Shown: positions 42,758 through 52,230, counted from the first letter of the stretch. The stretch is DNA of 64,000 nucleotides from Flavobacteriales bacterium (GCA_016788635.1 JAEUSU010000006.1:1-64000), one strand, 5' to 3'. Numbers and translations: made by a program. Notes: a model not told the origin generated them from the letters alone.

Positions 42758-44224
42758 TCACCATGGCCAGTCGCCGCCAATGCGTAGCGGCTCTTCCAAG
42801 CCGCTTTCTTGAAGGCGCAGGCGGAGAGCTTCAGGCGTGAAGTGCTCCGGCAGATCATCCGCCCGGGCCAGTTCCAAGAGCAGTGCACCGATGAAGCGCA
42901 CATTGTTCACCATGGCCGCGGGATCCACCAAGTGGATATCATCGCAACTGCTGTGGTAGCAGCCATAAACATGGCGCCCCAGGTCACTTAGCGGATACAT
43001 GACCGGAACACCCTTCAGCAGGAAGGGTTGGTGGTCGCTGTGCAGCCATATCTCCTGCGTGGTGCGCCCGGCAAATGCGGCGCTATCGATCTGCCGTATG
43101 GTCGAGCAGGCGCGTTGGAGCCAGGCGGACCACTCCACCGGGCCGCCCACACCGAACCCCTGTGGATTGCCGCACATGTCCATGTTCACCATGCATTTCA
43201 CATGGGCCAGCTCACCCGTGGCGGCATAGTGCTCCACCAGCGCGCGTGAACCAAGCAAGCCTTGTTCCTCCCCCATGAACAACACGAAACGCAAGGTGCG
43301 CTCCGGACGGATGTCCGCCGCCACGAAGCACCGGGCCAGGTCGAGGATGGAGAATGAACCAAGTCCGTTGTCCGTGGCACCTGTGGCCAGGTCCCAGCTG
43401 TCCAGATGACCTCCCACCACGATCACTTCTTCCGGCCGTGTGGAGCCGGGGATCTCCGCCACCACGTTGTGCGCCGTGGTCATGCTGCGCGTGTTGCGCA
43501 TTCGAATGAAGACCTTGAGCGGCTCTTCATATTGGGCAAGGCGTTCGCGCAGCAGTGCGCCATCCTCCTCGGTTATGCAAACCGCAGGTATGGGAATAGC
43601 TGTGCCATCGATGGAGGCCGTTCCGGTCAGGAGCACGTGCCCAGCCACATTGTTCACAAATACCACCCCGGCAGCGCCATGCTGAAGTGCAAGGGCGGTC
43701 TTCTCGCTCCGGTGAAGGTTGGCTGTGCCTGGGGGTGCGGCCACGAGTCCAAGGTTCATGAGCACGATCTTGTTGCGCACCGCCTCACCGCGCCGCTCCA
43801 GGTCGTCGCGCAGCCCATTTCCGGCATCCACGATGGTCGCATGCACCTCGGCTTCCACCGGCGTGTTGGCCAGTGCCACTGTTGCGAAGGGGATGGACCA
43901 GTCGCCCTGTTGGAAGCGAACCTCCACCATGCCACGCGACCAGCTGACCGCTTCAAAGGGGAATTGGTGCACGTGCGGAACCCCGACCACGCGGAACAAA
44001 CTGTCCGCGAAAGCCTCTGCCATTGCGCCTTGCGCGCTTCCGGTGAGGCGATGTCCGATGCGGGCCGTAGCCTCGGTCAACCACGCATAGCCTTGTGCTC
44101 CGTCACGGGCCTCCCGGTCGAACCGCACCAGGTCATCGTCCGTGGCAAGTTGACCCCATGCCATCATGTGAACAGCGGCGTGTGCAAACAAGGCCAAAGA
44201 GCGCCAGAAAGCCGGGTAGCACAT
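42758..44224 (-). CDS. M28 family zinc peptidase with PA-like insert (2)
   Basis: 488 residues. A short hydrophobic N-terminus, then a protease-associated-type insert (about 110-250) and the M28 metal centre: GGHLDSWDLATGATDNG, MGEEQGLLGS and a late His (YGCYHSSCDD). It is likely an exported aminopeptidase or carboxypeptidase. It differs in size and domain order from the peptidase at 32831-34378. It is divergent from the yfiR operon. Confidence 0.86.
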   Translation of the reverse strand: MCYPAFWRSLALFAHAAVHMMAWGQLATDDDLVRFDREARDGAQGYAWLTEATARIGHRLTGSAQGAMAEAFADSLFRVVGVPHVHQFPFEAVSWSRGMVEVRFQQGDWSIPFATVALANTPVEAEVHATIVDAGNGLRDDLERRGEAVRNKIVLMNLGLVAAPPGTANLHRSEKTALALQHGAAGVVFVNNVAGHVLLTGTASIDGTAIPIPAVCITEEDGALLRERLAQYEEPLKVFIRMRNTRSMTTAHNVVAEIPGSTRPEEVIVVGGHLDSWDLATGATDNGLGSFSILDLARCFVAADIRPERTLRFVLFMGEEQGLLGSRALVEHYAATGELAHVKCMVNMDMCGNPQGFGVGGPVEWSAWLQRACSTIRQIDSAAFAGRTTQEIWLHSDHQPFLLKGVPVMYPLSDLGRHVYGCYHSSCDDIHLVDPAAMVNNVRFIGALLLELARADDLPEHFTPEALRLRLQESGLEEPLRIGGDWPW

Positions 44225-44256
44225 GCGTCTACTTTGCCTCGGTCCGGTATCCCGGC

Positions 44257-44859
44257 ATGGGAATGGACATGGAATTGGGAATGTTCACGAAGAAGACCAA
44301 GATAGCATCCACACACCAACGTGTGCGCTTTCTGCGTCTTGGTGCGGTATTGCTGCTTCCCTTCCTACTGGGTGCAGGGGCCGAGCAACGCGAGTCGGAG
44401 AAGGATACGACGGCCATCCTGCAAGCGGGCTACATCTACAACATTTCCAAACTGGTGCAGTGGAAAGATCCCGCCATGCAGGAGGGCAACTTCATCATCG
44501 GGGTGGTGGGCAGCGCCAACCTCTACCAGGAGTTGATCCGCAAGTACGCGAACCGTATGATCGGCAGACAGCCCATTGAAGTGCGCAAACTGGGGCGCAC
44601 CACCGATCCGGAGCGCTGTCACATCCTGTTCGTCTCGCGCGCGGAGGCCACCCTCATCCCACAAGTGCGCAAGAAAGCCCAGGAGCAGGGCATCCTGTTG
44701 ATCACCGAATATCCGGATGCGCTGGAGGATGGGGCCATCGTCAATTTCGTGAAGGTGGAGAACACGCTGCGGTACGAACTCAGTGTGGCCAACGCCCGCA
44801 AGCAACGCATCGAAGTGGCTCAGACACTGAAGAACCTGGCCTATCGCACAGAGGAATGA
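44257..44859 (+). CDS. YfiR family (DUF4154) periplasmic protein
   Basis: About 200 residues from ATG 44257 (44281 is an alternative, also leaving a signal peptide LGAVLLLPFLLGAGA). The mature part has the YfiR pattern: AGYIYNISKLVQW, then IGVVGSANLYQEL and LLITEYPDALEDGAIVNFV. In Pseudomonas YfiR is a periplasmic inhibitor of the HAMP-GGDEF enzyme YfiN. Here it is the first gene of an operon with a TPR protein and a HAMP-PP2C phosphatase instead. TACTTTG near 44228 may be an off-consensus -7 box. Confidence 0.82.
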   Translation: MGMDMELGMFTKKTKIASTHQRVRFLRLGAVLLLPFLLGAGAEQRESEKDTTAILQAGYIYNISKLVQWKDPAMQEGNFIIGVVGSANLYQELIRKYANRMIGRQPIEVRKLGRTTDPERCHILFVSRAEATLIPQVRKKAQEQGILLITEYPDALEDGAIVNFVKVENTLRYELSVANARKQRIEVAQTLKNLAYRTEE

Positions 44860-45743
44860 ACATCCTGGGATCCATAGGGACGTTGTTGCTTGGGCTGGCC
44901 TCATTGGTGGCCGGGGCACAAGACCCCTATGCCGATGCGTTCACCAGTTATGGAAAGGGTGAATTGGCGTTGGCACGCGGGCATATTGACCTGGCTGTTA
45001 CCGATGCGCGAACAGCCAAGGATGCCGGGGTCTGGCTGCTGCGCGGCTTCATTTACAAGGATGTGTTCAAGGGCATGGCCCCCGGGCCGGAAGCGGATGT
45101 GGTGCGTGATGAGGCGGTTGCGAGCCTGCACACCTGCATGCAGCTGGATGTGGCAGGCAAATACCGGAAGGATGCCGTGCCTGCGTTCGAGTTCCTTACC
45201 CGCACCTATTACAATGACGCGGCCCGGGCCCTGAACCAGATGGATGCGCCGCGTGCCCAGCAGCTATTCGCCAAGTACAAAGAGGCCCAGTTAAGGCTCG
45301 AGCCGCGAACGGACTTGAAGCCCAGGGACATCGAGTTCCAGAACGCGCTGGGCACCGTATACACCAAGCGCTATGCCCAGGACCGGCGCGACACCACCTG
45401 GTACTACAAGGCCGAAGCGGTATACCTGCGGGTGCTGGAGCTCGACCCCGCCAACTACGGCGCGCAGTACAACCTGGCAACCCTGCATTACAACCGGGGG
45501 GTGTACAACATCCAACAGATCAGCCCGGAGAATGACATCCCCAGCATCCAGGACATCCAGCGCGTGAGCAGGCATTTCTTCCAGAAGGCGTTGCCCTTCA
45601 TGTTGAAAGCCCATGACATGAACCCGCGCCGGAAAGAGACATTGCTGGGCCTGGAGGGCATCTACTACAGCCTGCAGGACCAGGAGAAGAGCGACCACTA
45701 TCGCAAGCTGTATGATGCCTTGGAGGCCGAGGATGAACGATAA
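44856..45743 (+). CDS. Exported TPR protein of the yfiR operon
   Basis: 295 residues, starting inside the yfiR stop (ATGA). A signal peptide (GTLLLGLASLVAGAQ) is followed by TPR-like helices (LLRGFIYKDVF, AQYNLATLHYNRGVY, AVYLRVLELDP). No enzymatic motif. The tight spacing on both sides (four-base overlap, three-base gap) points to co-translation, and its predicted periplasmic location fits a sensor or adaptor between YfiR and the phosphatase's periplasmic domain. That role is inferred. Confidence 0.75.
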   Translation: MNILGSIGTLLLGLASLVAGAQDPYADAFTSYGKGELALARGHIDLAVTDARTAKDAGVWLLRGFIYKDVFKGMAPGPEADVVRDEAVASLHTCMQLDVAGKYRKDAVPAFEFLTRTYYNDAARALNQMDAPRAQQLFAKYKEAQLRLEPRTDLKPRDIEFQNALGTVYTKRYAQDRRDTTWYYKAEAVYLRVLELDPANYGAQYNLATLHYNRGVYNIQQISPENDIPSIQDIQRVSRHFFQKALPFMLKAHDMNPRRKETLLGLEGIYYSLQDQEKSDHYRKLYDALEAEDER

Positions 45744-45746
45744 GGC

Positions 45747-47534
45747 ATGAAGGTGCGCATCACCATCGGTCGGAAGATCGGCCTCGGCTTCGGCCTGTTC
45801 ATCTCCTTCGCCCTTTTCGTGGTGGTGCTCACCAACCGGACACTGGAGCAGAGCCGCACCATGAATGAGCGCATCAACGCGGTGTACAGCCCGTCCGTTG
45901 ATGCATTGGTGAAATTGCGCAACCTGCTCCTGAACGCCCATATGCTCATCAAGCATTGGGCGCTGGTGGAGAGCATTCCGAACGCGCGCGAGAAGTCGAC
46001 CCTGGTGCAGCTCACCAGCCGTGATCTGCCCAGGCTCCTGGACCAGATCGATACCCTTTCCGGGCGATGGACACCGGATGAAGTGGCCCTCATGAGCCGG
46101 ATCTATGGCGAGATGGACAGGCTCTTCGCCATGCATGACCAGATCAAGAACATGCTACCCGGGCTGGAGAGCTACCAGGATCCGGAAGTGTGGATCGAGC
46201 GGATCGAACTGGCCGAGGAGGGAGGGCCCCTGGATGAACGGATGGACCGCGTGCAGAGCGACCTTGATGTGCTTCTCGCCATGCACGAGATGAAGCGGAA
46301 GCAGTTGAACAGCGGCATGATCCGGGGCTTCGACTCGCTCAAATTCTTCGTGTTGTACCTGGGCATGGGGCTGGTGGCCATCGGTGCGGTGGTGGCCGTG
46401 CTCATTGTGCGTGGGATCGTGCAGCCCGTGCATCGCCTTCGCGGGGTGCTGGCCACGCTTGGCCGAGGCGCCTTCCCCGAACGGGAGATCGAGGTGCGCA
46501 ATGATGAGATCGGAGAGATGTCCAAAGCGCTCAACGGCCTGGTGGAGGGCTTGCGGCGCACTACGGAGTTCAGCCATGCCGTTGCCGCTGGCGATTTCAC
46601 TTCCGAGTACCGCCCCCTGAGCGAAGAGGACGTGCTGGGCCATGCCCTGCTGAAGATGCGCGACGAGTTGGGCGAACGCGAGCGCGTGCTGGAGCAGAAG
46701 GTCAGGGAGCGCACCGAGGAGGTGGTGCGGCAGAAGGAGGAGGTGGAGCGCCAGAGCCGCAAAGTGGTGGAGCTTTACAAGAACGTAACGGACAGCATCC
46801 GCTATGCGAAGCGCCTGCAGGAATCGATCCTGCCCCCGGAACGCCGGATCCGGGAACTGCTGCCGGAGTCATTCGTGCTCTACCGGCCCAAGGACATCGT
46901 ATCAGGTGATTTCTATTGGGTTGACCATGAGGGAGGAAAGACCCTGTTCGCGGCCGTGGATTGCACCGGCCATGGAGTGCCGGGCGCGTTCATGAGCCTG
47001 GTCGGGCACAATGGGATCAACCGTGCCGTGAAGGAGCAGGGAAGCACATCTCCGGCAGAGGTGTTGAAGCGGTTGAACAACATTGCCTTTGAGGCATTGC
47101 ACAAGGACAGGGACCAGTTCCTGGTCCGCGACGGTATGGACATGGCCTTTTGTGCGTTGGACCCCTCGACGCGCGTGCTGGAGTATGCAGGGGCCAATTG
47201 TCCACTCTACCTTATTCGCAATGGAGACCTCCTCCAATTCGAGCCGAACAAACTCTCGGTCGGTGGCGCCGAACTGAGCGCGCAGCAGATCATTGAACAC
47301 CGCATCCAGTTGGAACCCGGGGATGCGGTCTACATCTTCTCGGACGGATATGCGGACCAGTTCGGGGGGCCTAAAGGCAAGAAGTTCCTCTACCGACGGT
47401 TCCGTGACCTGCTCCTGCGCATCCATGCCTCGCCCATGGACAGACAGAAGGGGCTGCTACAGGAAGCCCTTGGGGAATGGAAAGGCGCACATGAACAGGT
47501 GGACGACATCCTGGTCATGGGTATGCGTGCTTGA
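45747..47534 (+). CDS. HAMP-domain SpoIIE-type PP2C serine phosphatase with periplasmic sensor region
   Basis: 595 residues. TM1 (about 12-28), a ~170-residue helical periplasmic region, TM2 (about 198-220), HAMP (about 221-275), a coiled coil (about 300-350) and a SpoIIE PP2C domain (about 360-595). Metal-binding Asp residues occur in SGDFYWVD, VDCTGHGVPGAF, FSDGYADQ and VDDILVMG. The family dephosphorylates STAS-domain regulators. Topology parallels YfiN, with the GGDEF replaced by a phosphatase. Third gene of the yfiR operon. Confidence 0.88.
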   Translation: MKVRITIGRKIGLGFGLFISFALFVVVLTNRTLEQSRTMNERINAVYSPSVDALVKLRNLLLNAHMLIKHWALVESIPNAREKSTLVQLTSRDLPRLLDQIDTLSGRWTPDEVALMSRIYGEMDRLFAMHDQIKNMLPGLESYQDPEVWIERIELAEEGGPLDERMDRVQSDLDVLLAMHEMKRKQLNSGMIRGFDSLKFFVLYLGMGLVAIGAVVAVLIVRGIVQPVHRLRGVLATLGRGAFPEREIEVRNDEIGEMSKALNGLVEGLRRTTEFSHAVAAGDFTSEYRPLSEEDVLGHALLKMRDELGERERVLEQKVRERTEEVVRQKEEVERQSRKVVELYKNVTDSIRYAKRLQESILPPERRIRELLPESFVLYRPKDIVSGDFYWVDHEGGKTLFAAVDCTGHGVPGAFMSLVGHNGINRAVKEQGSTSPAEVLKRLNNIAFEALHKDRDQFLVRDGMDMAFCALDPSTRVLEYAGANCPLYLIRNGDLLQFEPNKLSVGGAELSAQQIIEHRIQLEPGDAVYIFSDGYADQFGGPKGKKFLYRRFRDLLLRIHASPMDRQKGLLQEALGEWKGAHEQVDDILVMGMRA

Positions 47535-47542
47535 GCACCTGC

Positions 47543-48379
47543 TTATTGGAAGCTCCAGCCGCCTCCCGTGGAGGTTTCCAACGGATTCATGCACATCACC
47601 GGGATCATGGCCTCATTGGCGATGATCTCCTGCTCGTAGGGCACGCCCAACGCGCCGAAAATGTTGCCTTCCGTCAGGTTCATGATGGCGATGAGGTCCG
47701 CATCGATCTGCACGGCGTAGCGCAGTACGGACTTCACAAAGCCGGAACTGTCCGCATCTGCGATCACCGCCTTGTGCGCGACCCCCCGTTCATTCAGGTA
47801 GTTCTCAGCGAACTTGATGTGGTTCTCCAGCTGGCGGTGCAGGAACTCATCCTCCTCCTTGGGCACGAGCAGGTGCGCACGGCTGCCGAAATACTTCGCC
47901 ATGGCGGCCACCAGCGTCAGCTTCTGCCTCGACTCCTTGTGCAGGTCGAGCGGCACCACGATGTCATCATAGCCCTCGTCCTTTATCTGGCGCTCCTGCA
48001 CCACAATGAAGGGCACCTTGCTGTTGGTGATCACGCGCAACGCCCGGCTGCCCGTGATGAACTGCATGCCCCGCATGCCGTGTGTGCCCATGATGATAAG
48101 GCCGGCATCGATCTCGGCGGCTGCATCACCAATGTCATCATAGATGCTGCCTACGCGCACCAGCTTGAACACCTTCGCCTTGTCATTCCACTGGCGCGCC
48201 CGCTCGATCTCCAGGTCCAACTTTTGTCGTGCCTCGTCCACCTCGCTCTGCTTGGGCACCACGTGTAACAAGTACACTTCTGCACCCGTGCTCTGTGCCA
48301 GGCGCATGGCATGGTTCATTGCACAATCGGCCACCTTGGTGAAGTCGGTGGGCACCAGGATCTTCTTGGTCTCGCTCAT
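47543..48379 (-). CDS. Universal stress protein, tandem Usp domains
   Basis: 278 residues from the ATG at 48379. Two Usp (Rossmann-like) domains: the first opens with KKILVPTDFT and ends GSRALRVITNSKVPFIVV, which resembles the ATP-binding G-2x-G-9x-(S/T) loop (not an exact match); the second half begins DIVVPLDLH and is more diverged. Function is stress-related nucleotide binding, unspecific. It converges with the PP2C gene, eight bases between stops. Confidence 0.88.
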   Translation of the reverse strand: MSETKKILVPTDFTKVADCAMNHAMRLAQSTGAEVYLLHVVPKQSEVDEARQKLDLEIERARQWNDKAKVFKLVRVGSIYDDIGDAAAEIDAGLIIMGTHGMRGMQFITGSRALRVITNSKVPFIVVQERQIKDEGYDDIVVPLDLHKESRQKLTLVAAMAKYFGSRAHLLVPKEEDEFLHRQLENHIKFAENYLNERGVAHKAVIADADSSGFVKSVLRYAVQIDADLIAIMNLTEGNIFGALGVPYEQEIIANEAMIPVMCMNPLETSTGGGWSFQ

Positions 48380-48461
48380 GACGTGAAAGGGTTCCAACGC
48401 GCCCCTCTTGCGCAGGGCGCCGCAAGATAAGCGGACGAAGTGGAGCGGGAGTGAGGGCCGG

Positions 48462-49610
48462 TCAGCGTTTCAGGCGCAGGCTTGTGCGTTCTTCACCATG
48501 GAGCACTTCCAATAGGTAGATGCCATCGGAGAGACCAGGCAGATATACAGTGACACGGTCCGTGAAGGCTTGTCCGCCAGACCCAAGTGGACGGCCGGTC
48601 ACATCCAGCAAACGCCAGGTCCAGCCTGCCGCGCAATTGGGACAGCTCAACTCGGTCCGGTCACCCAGAATGGGGTTGGGGAAGATCGAAACCACGGACC
48701 CGGCCGTTGGGTCCGGACCGAGGCCTACGAGCTGCACTGTAGGCACCACCGCGCAGGCGAGGGCCCAGCATGCGGTGCCGTCCAATGTGATCTCAGCTTC
48801 CACGTCGAAGCATGCCAGATAGGTTCCCGGATAGAAGTACGAATAGGTGAACGCATTCGTCCCTGACACAGCGGGGGTGCCATCTCCCGGGTCCCATGCC
48901 GTCCCATTGATGACCAACCCGCTGCCCAGGGTCGTGGCCGTGCCGTAGAACGAGTAGTAAGATCCCCCGACATCCGTAACGGAGGCGTTCACGAACAACA
49001 GAGTGTCACATGTGGAAGCATTGCCCGCCACGGGGATCGTCTGGCACAAGCCGGCCACACAACCGTCCAGCGTATTGGGGTCCGTACCGGCCAGTGCCAT
49101 GGTCACGGCATACAGCCCGGGCAGCAGGAATGGGTGCGTACCCGAGGTGGCCAGGGATACGGTACCATCCCCAAAGTCCCACCCCGAGTACATGAACATG
49201 CCCGGCGATTGGCTCGTGTTCACAAAGGCGAGCGCGTTATTGGCCGTCTGGTCGGTGGTGAACGAAGGGGTGATGGGCATCGTGCATTCGTCGTCCCCGT
49301 CACCATGTGGGATGGGCCCGCGCACCGAGAAGACGCAGCCCTGCACCCACAGGTCCAGTTGCACGGTATCCGTGCCGGTGGTGGGGAACGTATGGGAGAT
49401 CACGGAACCATACGCTACCGAGCCATCCTGGAAATTCCACGTGCAGGTGGAACTCAGCCCATGCAGCTCAGTGACATCTTCAAAGACCACTTGGGTACCT
49501 TGACTGGTCCAGCGGAACGCAGGCAGGATACCAGGGCATTGGGCGTGGCTTGATCTGGCGCCCATCAACAGGAGCAGGAAGAGGAAGGAGCTCAAGAACG
49601 ATCGCGTCAT
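48462..49610 (-). CDS. Secreted PKD-domain protein with T9SS sorting domain
   Basis: 382 residues. Signal peptide (FLFLLLLMGARSSHA), PKD-like domains (TWNFQDGS, GWDFGDGTV, WDPGDGTP each mark a PKD-like repeat) and a C-terminal T9SS type A domain starting IFPNP and ending LLEVLHGEERTSLRLKR. It would be exported through the T9SS and attached to the surface or released. Its ATG overlaps the stop of the beta-barrel protein gene (ATGA), placing it in the sigma-factor operon. Confidence 0.85.
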   Translation of the reverse strand: MTRSFLSSFLFLLLLMGARSSHAQCPGILPAFRWTSQGTQVVFEDVTELHGLSSTCTWNFQDGSVAYGSVISHTFPTTGTDTVQLDLWVQGCVFSVRGPIPHGDGDDECTMPITPSFTTDQTANNALAFVNTSQSPGMFMYSGWDFGDGTVSLATSGTHPFLLPGLYAVTMALAGTDPNTLDGCVAGLCQTIPVAGNASTCDTLLFVNASVTDVGGSYYSFYGTATTLGSGLVINGTAWDPGDGTPAVSGTNAFTYSYFYPGTYLACFDVEAEITLDGTACWALACAVVPTVQLVGLGPDPTAGSVVSIFPNPILGDRTELSCPNCAAGWTWRLLDVTGRPLGSGGQAFTDRVTVYLPGLSDGIYLLEVLHGEERTSLRLKR

Positions 49611-50992
49611 GGCAGCGAAGCGGGAATGATGCGTTTACTGAGCAGGTATTCCACACGGCCCCAAGCCCCCAGCTCGTTCACCCTTGGCCGTGGCGCACCG
49701 GCATCGGGTGAGCCGAGCTGCCAGGTGGCTTGTGGGCCGCAGAGCACGAGCCAGCGATGGCTCACCAGGTAGCCCAGCTCCAGCGCCGCAAAGGCGGAAA
49801 GGGAAGGACGGAAGCGCTCATCAAAACGAACGTCATTCAGCGGGACCACTTCAGAGACCCCTTCGGTCCCTGTGAAGGCAAGCGTGTTCCCCTGCCGGGC
49901 CATGGGCACATCAAGGAGCAGGCCCCCGCGCGTGCCGAATTGCATCCGGCCGTCATCCTTGCGCCAGCCCAGCTCCAATGGAACGCGCAAGGAGGTGTAG
50001 CGGTTGGTGGCCGACCACCGCTGGTCCGTTCCCGGCACTTCAGCGAACAGGGTGTCCAGCTGCCAGGTGTAGATGGTCAACACCCCCATGGCCGTTCCCG
50101 ACCACGTGGTATCGACCGATCCTTGGGTGGTGGGGGTGCCGGTCTGTTGGTACAGGAAGCGGCTATCCTGTTGCACCATGCCCAAGCCGCTACCTACGCT
50201 GAACCCGTTCATCCACCGCCGCCCGAAACGCAGGCCCAGCTCCGACCCCTGCTGATACTTCTCCGCTGCATTAAGCGCTTCCGAACCGGGTCCTTGCCAG
50301 CTGCCGTCCAAGCGGGCCACGCCACCCTGTAGGGCAAACCACCAGGCACTACGGGTCATGTGTTGTCCTTCCATTGCGCCATGGCTCCAAGGTGTGCTGA
50401 GGTGGTCTGGCATTTGTCGACCCCAGCTTCGTGTTGGAATGGAAATGGCCACAGCGGAACTATCCATCGCCAAAGTCCCCATGAGCGGAGAGGTATGGAC
50501 ATTCATCGGCAGTGGTGCCTGGAGCTGATCCGTGTGCGCTTGCAATGACTGCGCGAATGCGTATGGATCGGATGCCGGGAGCGGTGGCTGGGATGAACTC
50601 AGCCGTATGGCATGTGCGGTGGTTCGTTCGGGCACGGGTTGGGCGGTTGGCCGTTCGCCAAGCTCATTCTGGAATGCCGGTTCCTTCGGTTGCGCAGTGG
50701 GGGCTGTCGGGACAGGCAGTTCCTGGATGGCCGTGGAGCGGTTCTCAATAACCGTATGCGCGATGTTCCTGACCGGGCCGGTGGGCCGGGGTGTGGTCAA
50801 CCACCAGACACCACCACCAAGGAAGAACAACAGAAAGGCCGCCAGGCCCACGCGCTTGCGCTGGTACCAGGGCCGCATGGCCCCCTTGCCTTGATGGGCA
50901 GCCACCGCAGCCCAAATGCCGGGTGGCGGCTCTGCCTCCAGCTCCCCGAGCCGGGTGCGGAATAGGTCATCGATCGGATGCGAGCCGTTCAT
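49607..50992 (-). CDS. Inner-membrane-anchored protein with C-terminal outer-membrane beta-barrel domain (Dma-like anti-sigma factor)
   Basis: 461 residues from the ATG at 50992. Residues 1-45 are cytoplasmic and carry the anti-sigma-like opening PIDDLFRTRLGELEAEPPPGIW; one transmembrane helix (about 50-66); a Pro/Ser/Gln-rich linker of ~150 residues; then ~230 residues of alternating beta strands ending in LP, like a small outer-membrane barrel. The same build defines the dual membrane-spanning anti-sigma factors (Dma) described in Bacteroides thetaiotaomicron. It overlaps the sigma gene by 26 bases. A plain 'outer membrane beta-barrel protein' label would miss the N-terminal part. Confidence 0.75.
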   Translation of the reverse strand: MNGSHPIDDLFRTRLGELEAEPPPGIWAAVAAHQGKGAMRPWYQRKRVGLAAFLLFFLGGGVWWLTTPRPTGPVRNIAHTVIENRSTAIQELPVPTAPTAQPKEPAFQNELGERPTAQPVPERTTAHAIRLSSSQPPLPASDPYAFAQSLQAHTDQLQAPLPMNVHTSPLMGTLAMDSSAVAISIPTRSWGRQMPDHLSTPWSHGAMEGQHMTRSAWWFALQGGVARLDGSWQGPGSEALNAAEKYQQGSELGLRFGRRWMNGFSVGSGLGMVQQDSRFLYQQTGTPTTQGSVDTTWSGTAMGVLTIYTWQLDTLFAEVPGTDQRWSATNRYTSLRVPLELGWRKDDGRMQFGTRGGLLLDVPMARQGNTLAFTGTEGVSEVVPLNDVRFDERFRPSLSAFAALELGYLVSHRWLVLCGPQATWQLGSPDAGAPRPRVNELGAWGRVEYLLSKRIIPASLP

Positions 50993-51551
50993 GGGTCCGT
51001 TCTGAAATACGTTCCAGTTTCTCTTGCAAATGGCGCCGAGCCTTGGCCAGCTGGCTGCGGGAAGTGCTCTCGCCACAGCCCAGGAGCGTGGCGATCTCCG
51101 CGTGATCGTAGCCTTCGATCGCGTACAGGTTGAAGACCAAGCGATAGCCCTCGGGCAGGCCCTGTACCAAGCGCAGCAGGTCCTGTTCACTGAGCTTGTC
51201 AAAGGCCTCAGGGGCAATGGGCCCCTCAGGCATATGGTCCATGCCCAGGCGCTCATCCTTGAAGGCGCGTTGACGGCATAGGCTGATGGCAGTATTCACC
51301 ATGATCCGGCGGATCCAGCCCTCCAAAGCACCTTCGTTACGGAAGCGGTGCAGGTTCTGAAAAACCTTCACGAATCCGTCCTGCAGCAGGTCCATGGCTT
51401 CCGAGCGATGCCGGGCGTACCGCAGGCACACACCGAACATGCGCCGGTTATACCGGGAGTAAAGCAACTCCTGGTACCGCCGGTCCCCGTGCAGGCATCC
51501 CTGCACCAGTTCTCCGTCGCTCGGTACGTGCACGCTGGGGTCTGGGTCCAT
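50967..51551 (-). CDS. ECF-type RNA polymerase sigma factor
   Basis: 194 residues: region 2 (about 20-90, YNRRMFGVCLRYARHRSEAMDLLQ with the -10 recognition helix) and region 4 (about 125-180, LPEGYRLVFNLYAIEGYDHAEIA, helix-turn-helix) without region 3, so ECF class. First gene of a three-gene overlapping operon (sigma, membrane-anchored barrel protein, T9SS cargo). It would be held inactive by the next gene's cytoplasmic domain. The 262 bases upstream (to ssb) contain no gene I can support. Confidence 0.92.
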   Translation of the reverse strand: MDPDPSVHVPSDGELVQGCLHGDRRYQELLYSRYNRRMFGVCLRYARHRSEAMDLLQDGFVKVFQNLHRFRNEGALEGWIRRIMVNTAISLCRQRAFKDERLGMDHMPEGPIAPEAFDKLSEQDLLRLVQGLPEGYRLVFNLYAIEGYDHAEIATLLGCGESTSRSQLAKARRHLQEKLERISERTHERLASDR

Positions 51552-51813
51552 CCTTATGACGCGTGTGTGAGCACCATTGCTGCCTGACCCTCACACGGGT
51601 GTCCGTTACATGGCTCAAGGTATGCCATATCAGGCGGTTATGTGCTTCGTTCCAGGTCCCCGCAGTCGTTGTGTAAACGGTAACCAACACTTGCAATCGA
51701 TTACAACTGCAAACTGACCGGATCACGTTTGGGGGCCGGACCTGTTTTGCATCGCCGGACAACGAAACAACCTCGGCAGCCAATTCAACCCAACCAACCA
51801 ACACAGTACAGCC

Positions 51814-52182
51814 ATGATGAACACGAGCAACAACCAAGTGAAGCTGATCGGCAACCTGGGCAGTGATCCCGATGTCCGCGAAACGAGCAAGGGCCGCAAG
51901 TGGGTGCGCCTCAGCCTGGCCACCAACGACAGTTACCAGAACCAGCAGGGCGAACGCATCACCGAAACCCAGTGGCACACGGTGGTGGCTTGGGGCAAGC
52001 AAGCCGAGGATGTAGCGGAGAACCTGCGCAAGGGCAGCCGCATTGCCTTGGAGGGCAAGCTGGTGCACCGCAGCTACGAGGGTAAGGACGGCCAGAAGCG
52101 CTATGTGAGCGAGGTGGTCATGAACGCCTTCGAAATGCTGGCCCGCAAGCAGGAACAGGAGAACGCCCCGGCCGAGGCCTGA
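51814..52182 (+). CDS. ssb: Single-stranded DNA-binding protein (first of a tandem pair)
   Basis: 122 residues (Met2 is an equally good start). OB-fold motifs VKLIGNLGSDP, TQWHTVVAWGK and LVHRSYEG match SSB. The usual acidic tip (DDDIPF type) is absent; the protein ends NAPAEA. That tip recruits repair and replication partners in housekeeping SSBs, so this paralogue may have a specialised role. Forty-eight bases separate it from the second ssb. Confidence 0.9.
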   Translation: MMNTSNNQVKLIGNLGSDPDVRETSKGRKWVRLSLATNDSYQNQQGERITETQWHTVVAWGKQAEDVAENLRKGSRIALEGKLVHRSYEGKDGQKRYVSEVVMNAFEMLARKQEQENAPAEA

Positions 52183-52230
52183 TCGCTGCACGAACGAGAA
52201 CACACACGAACCCTTTAACACATCGAACAG

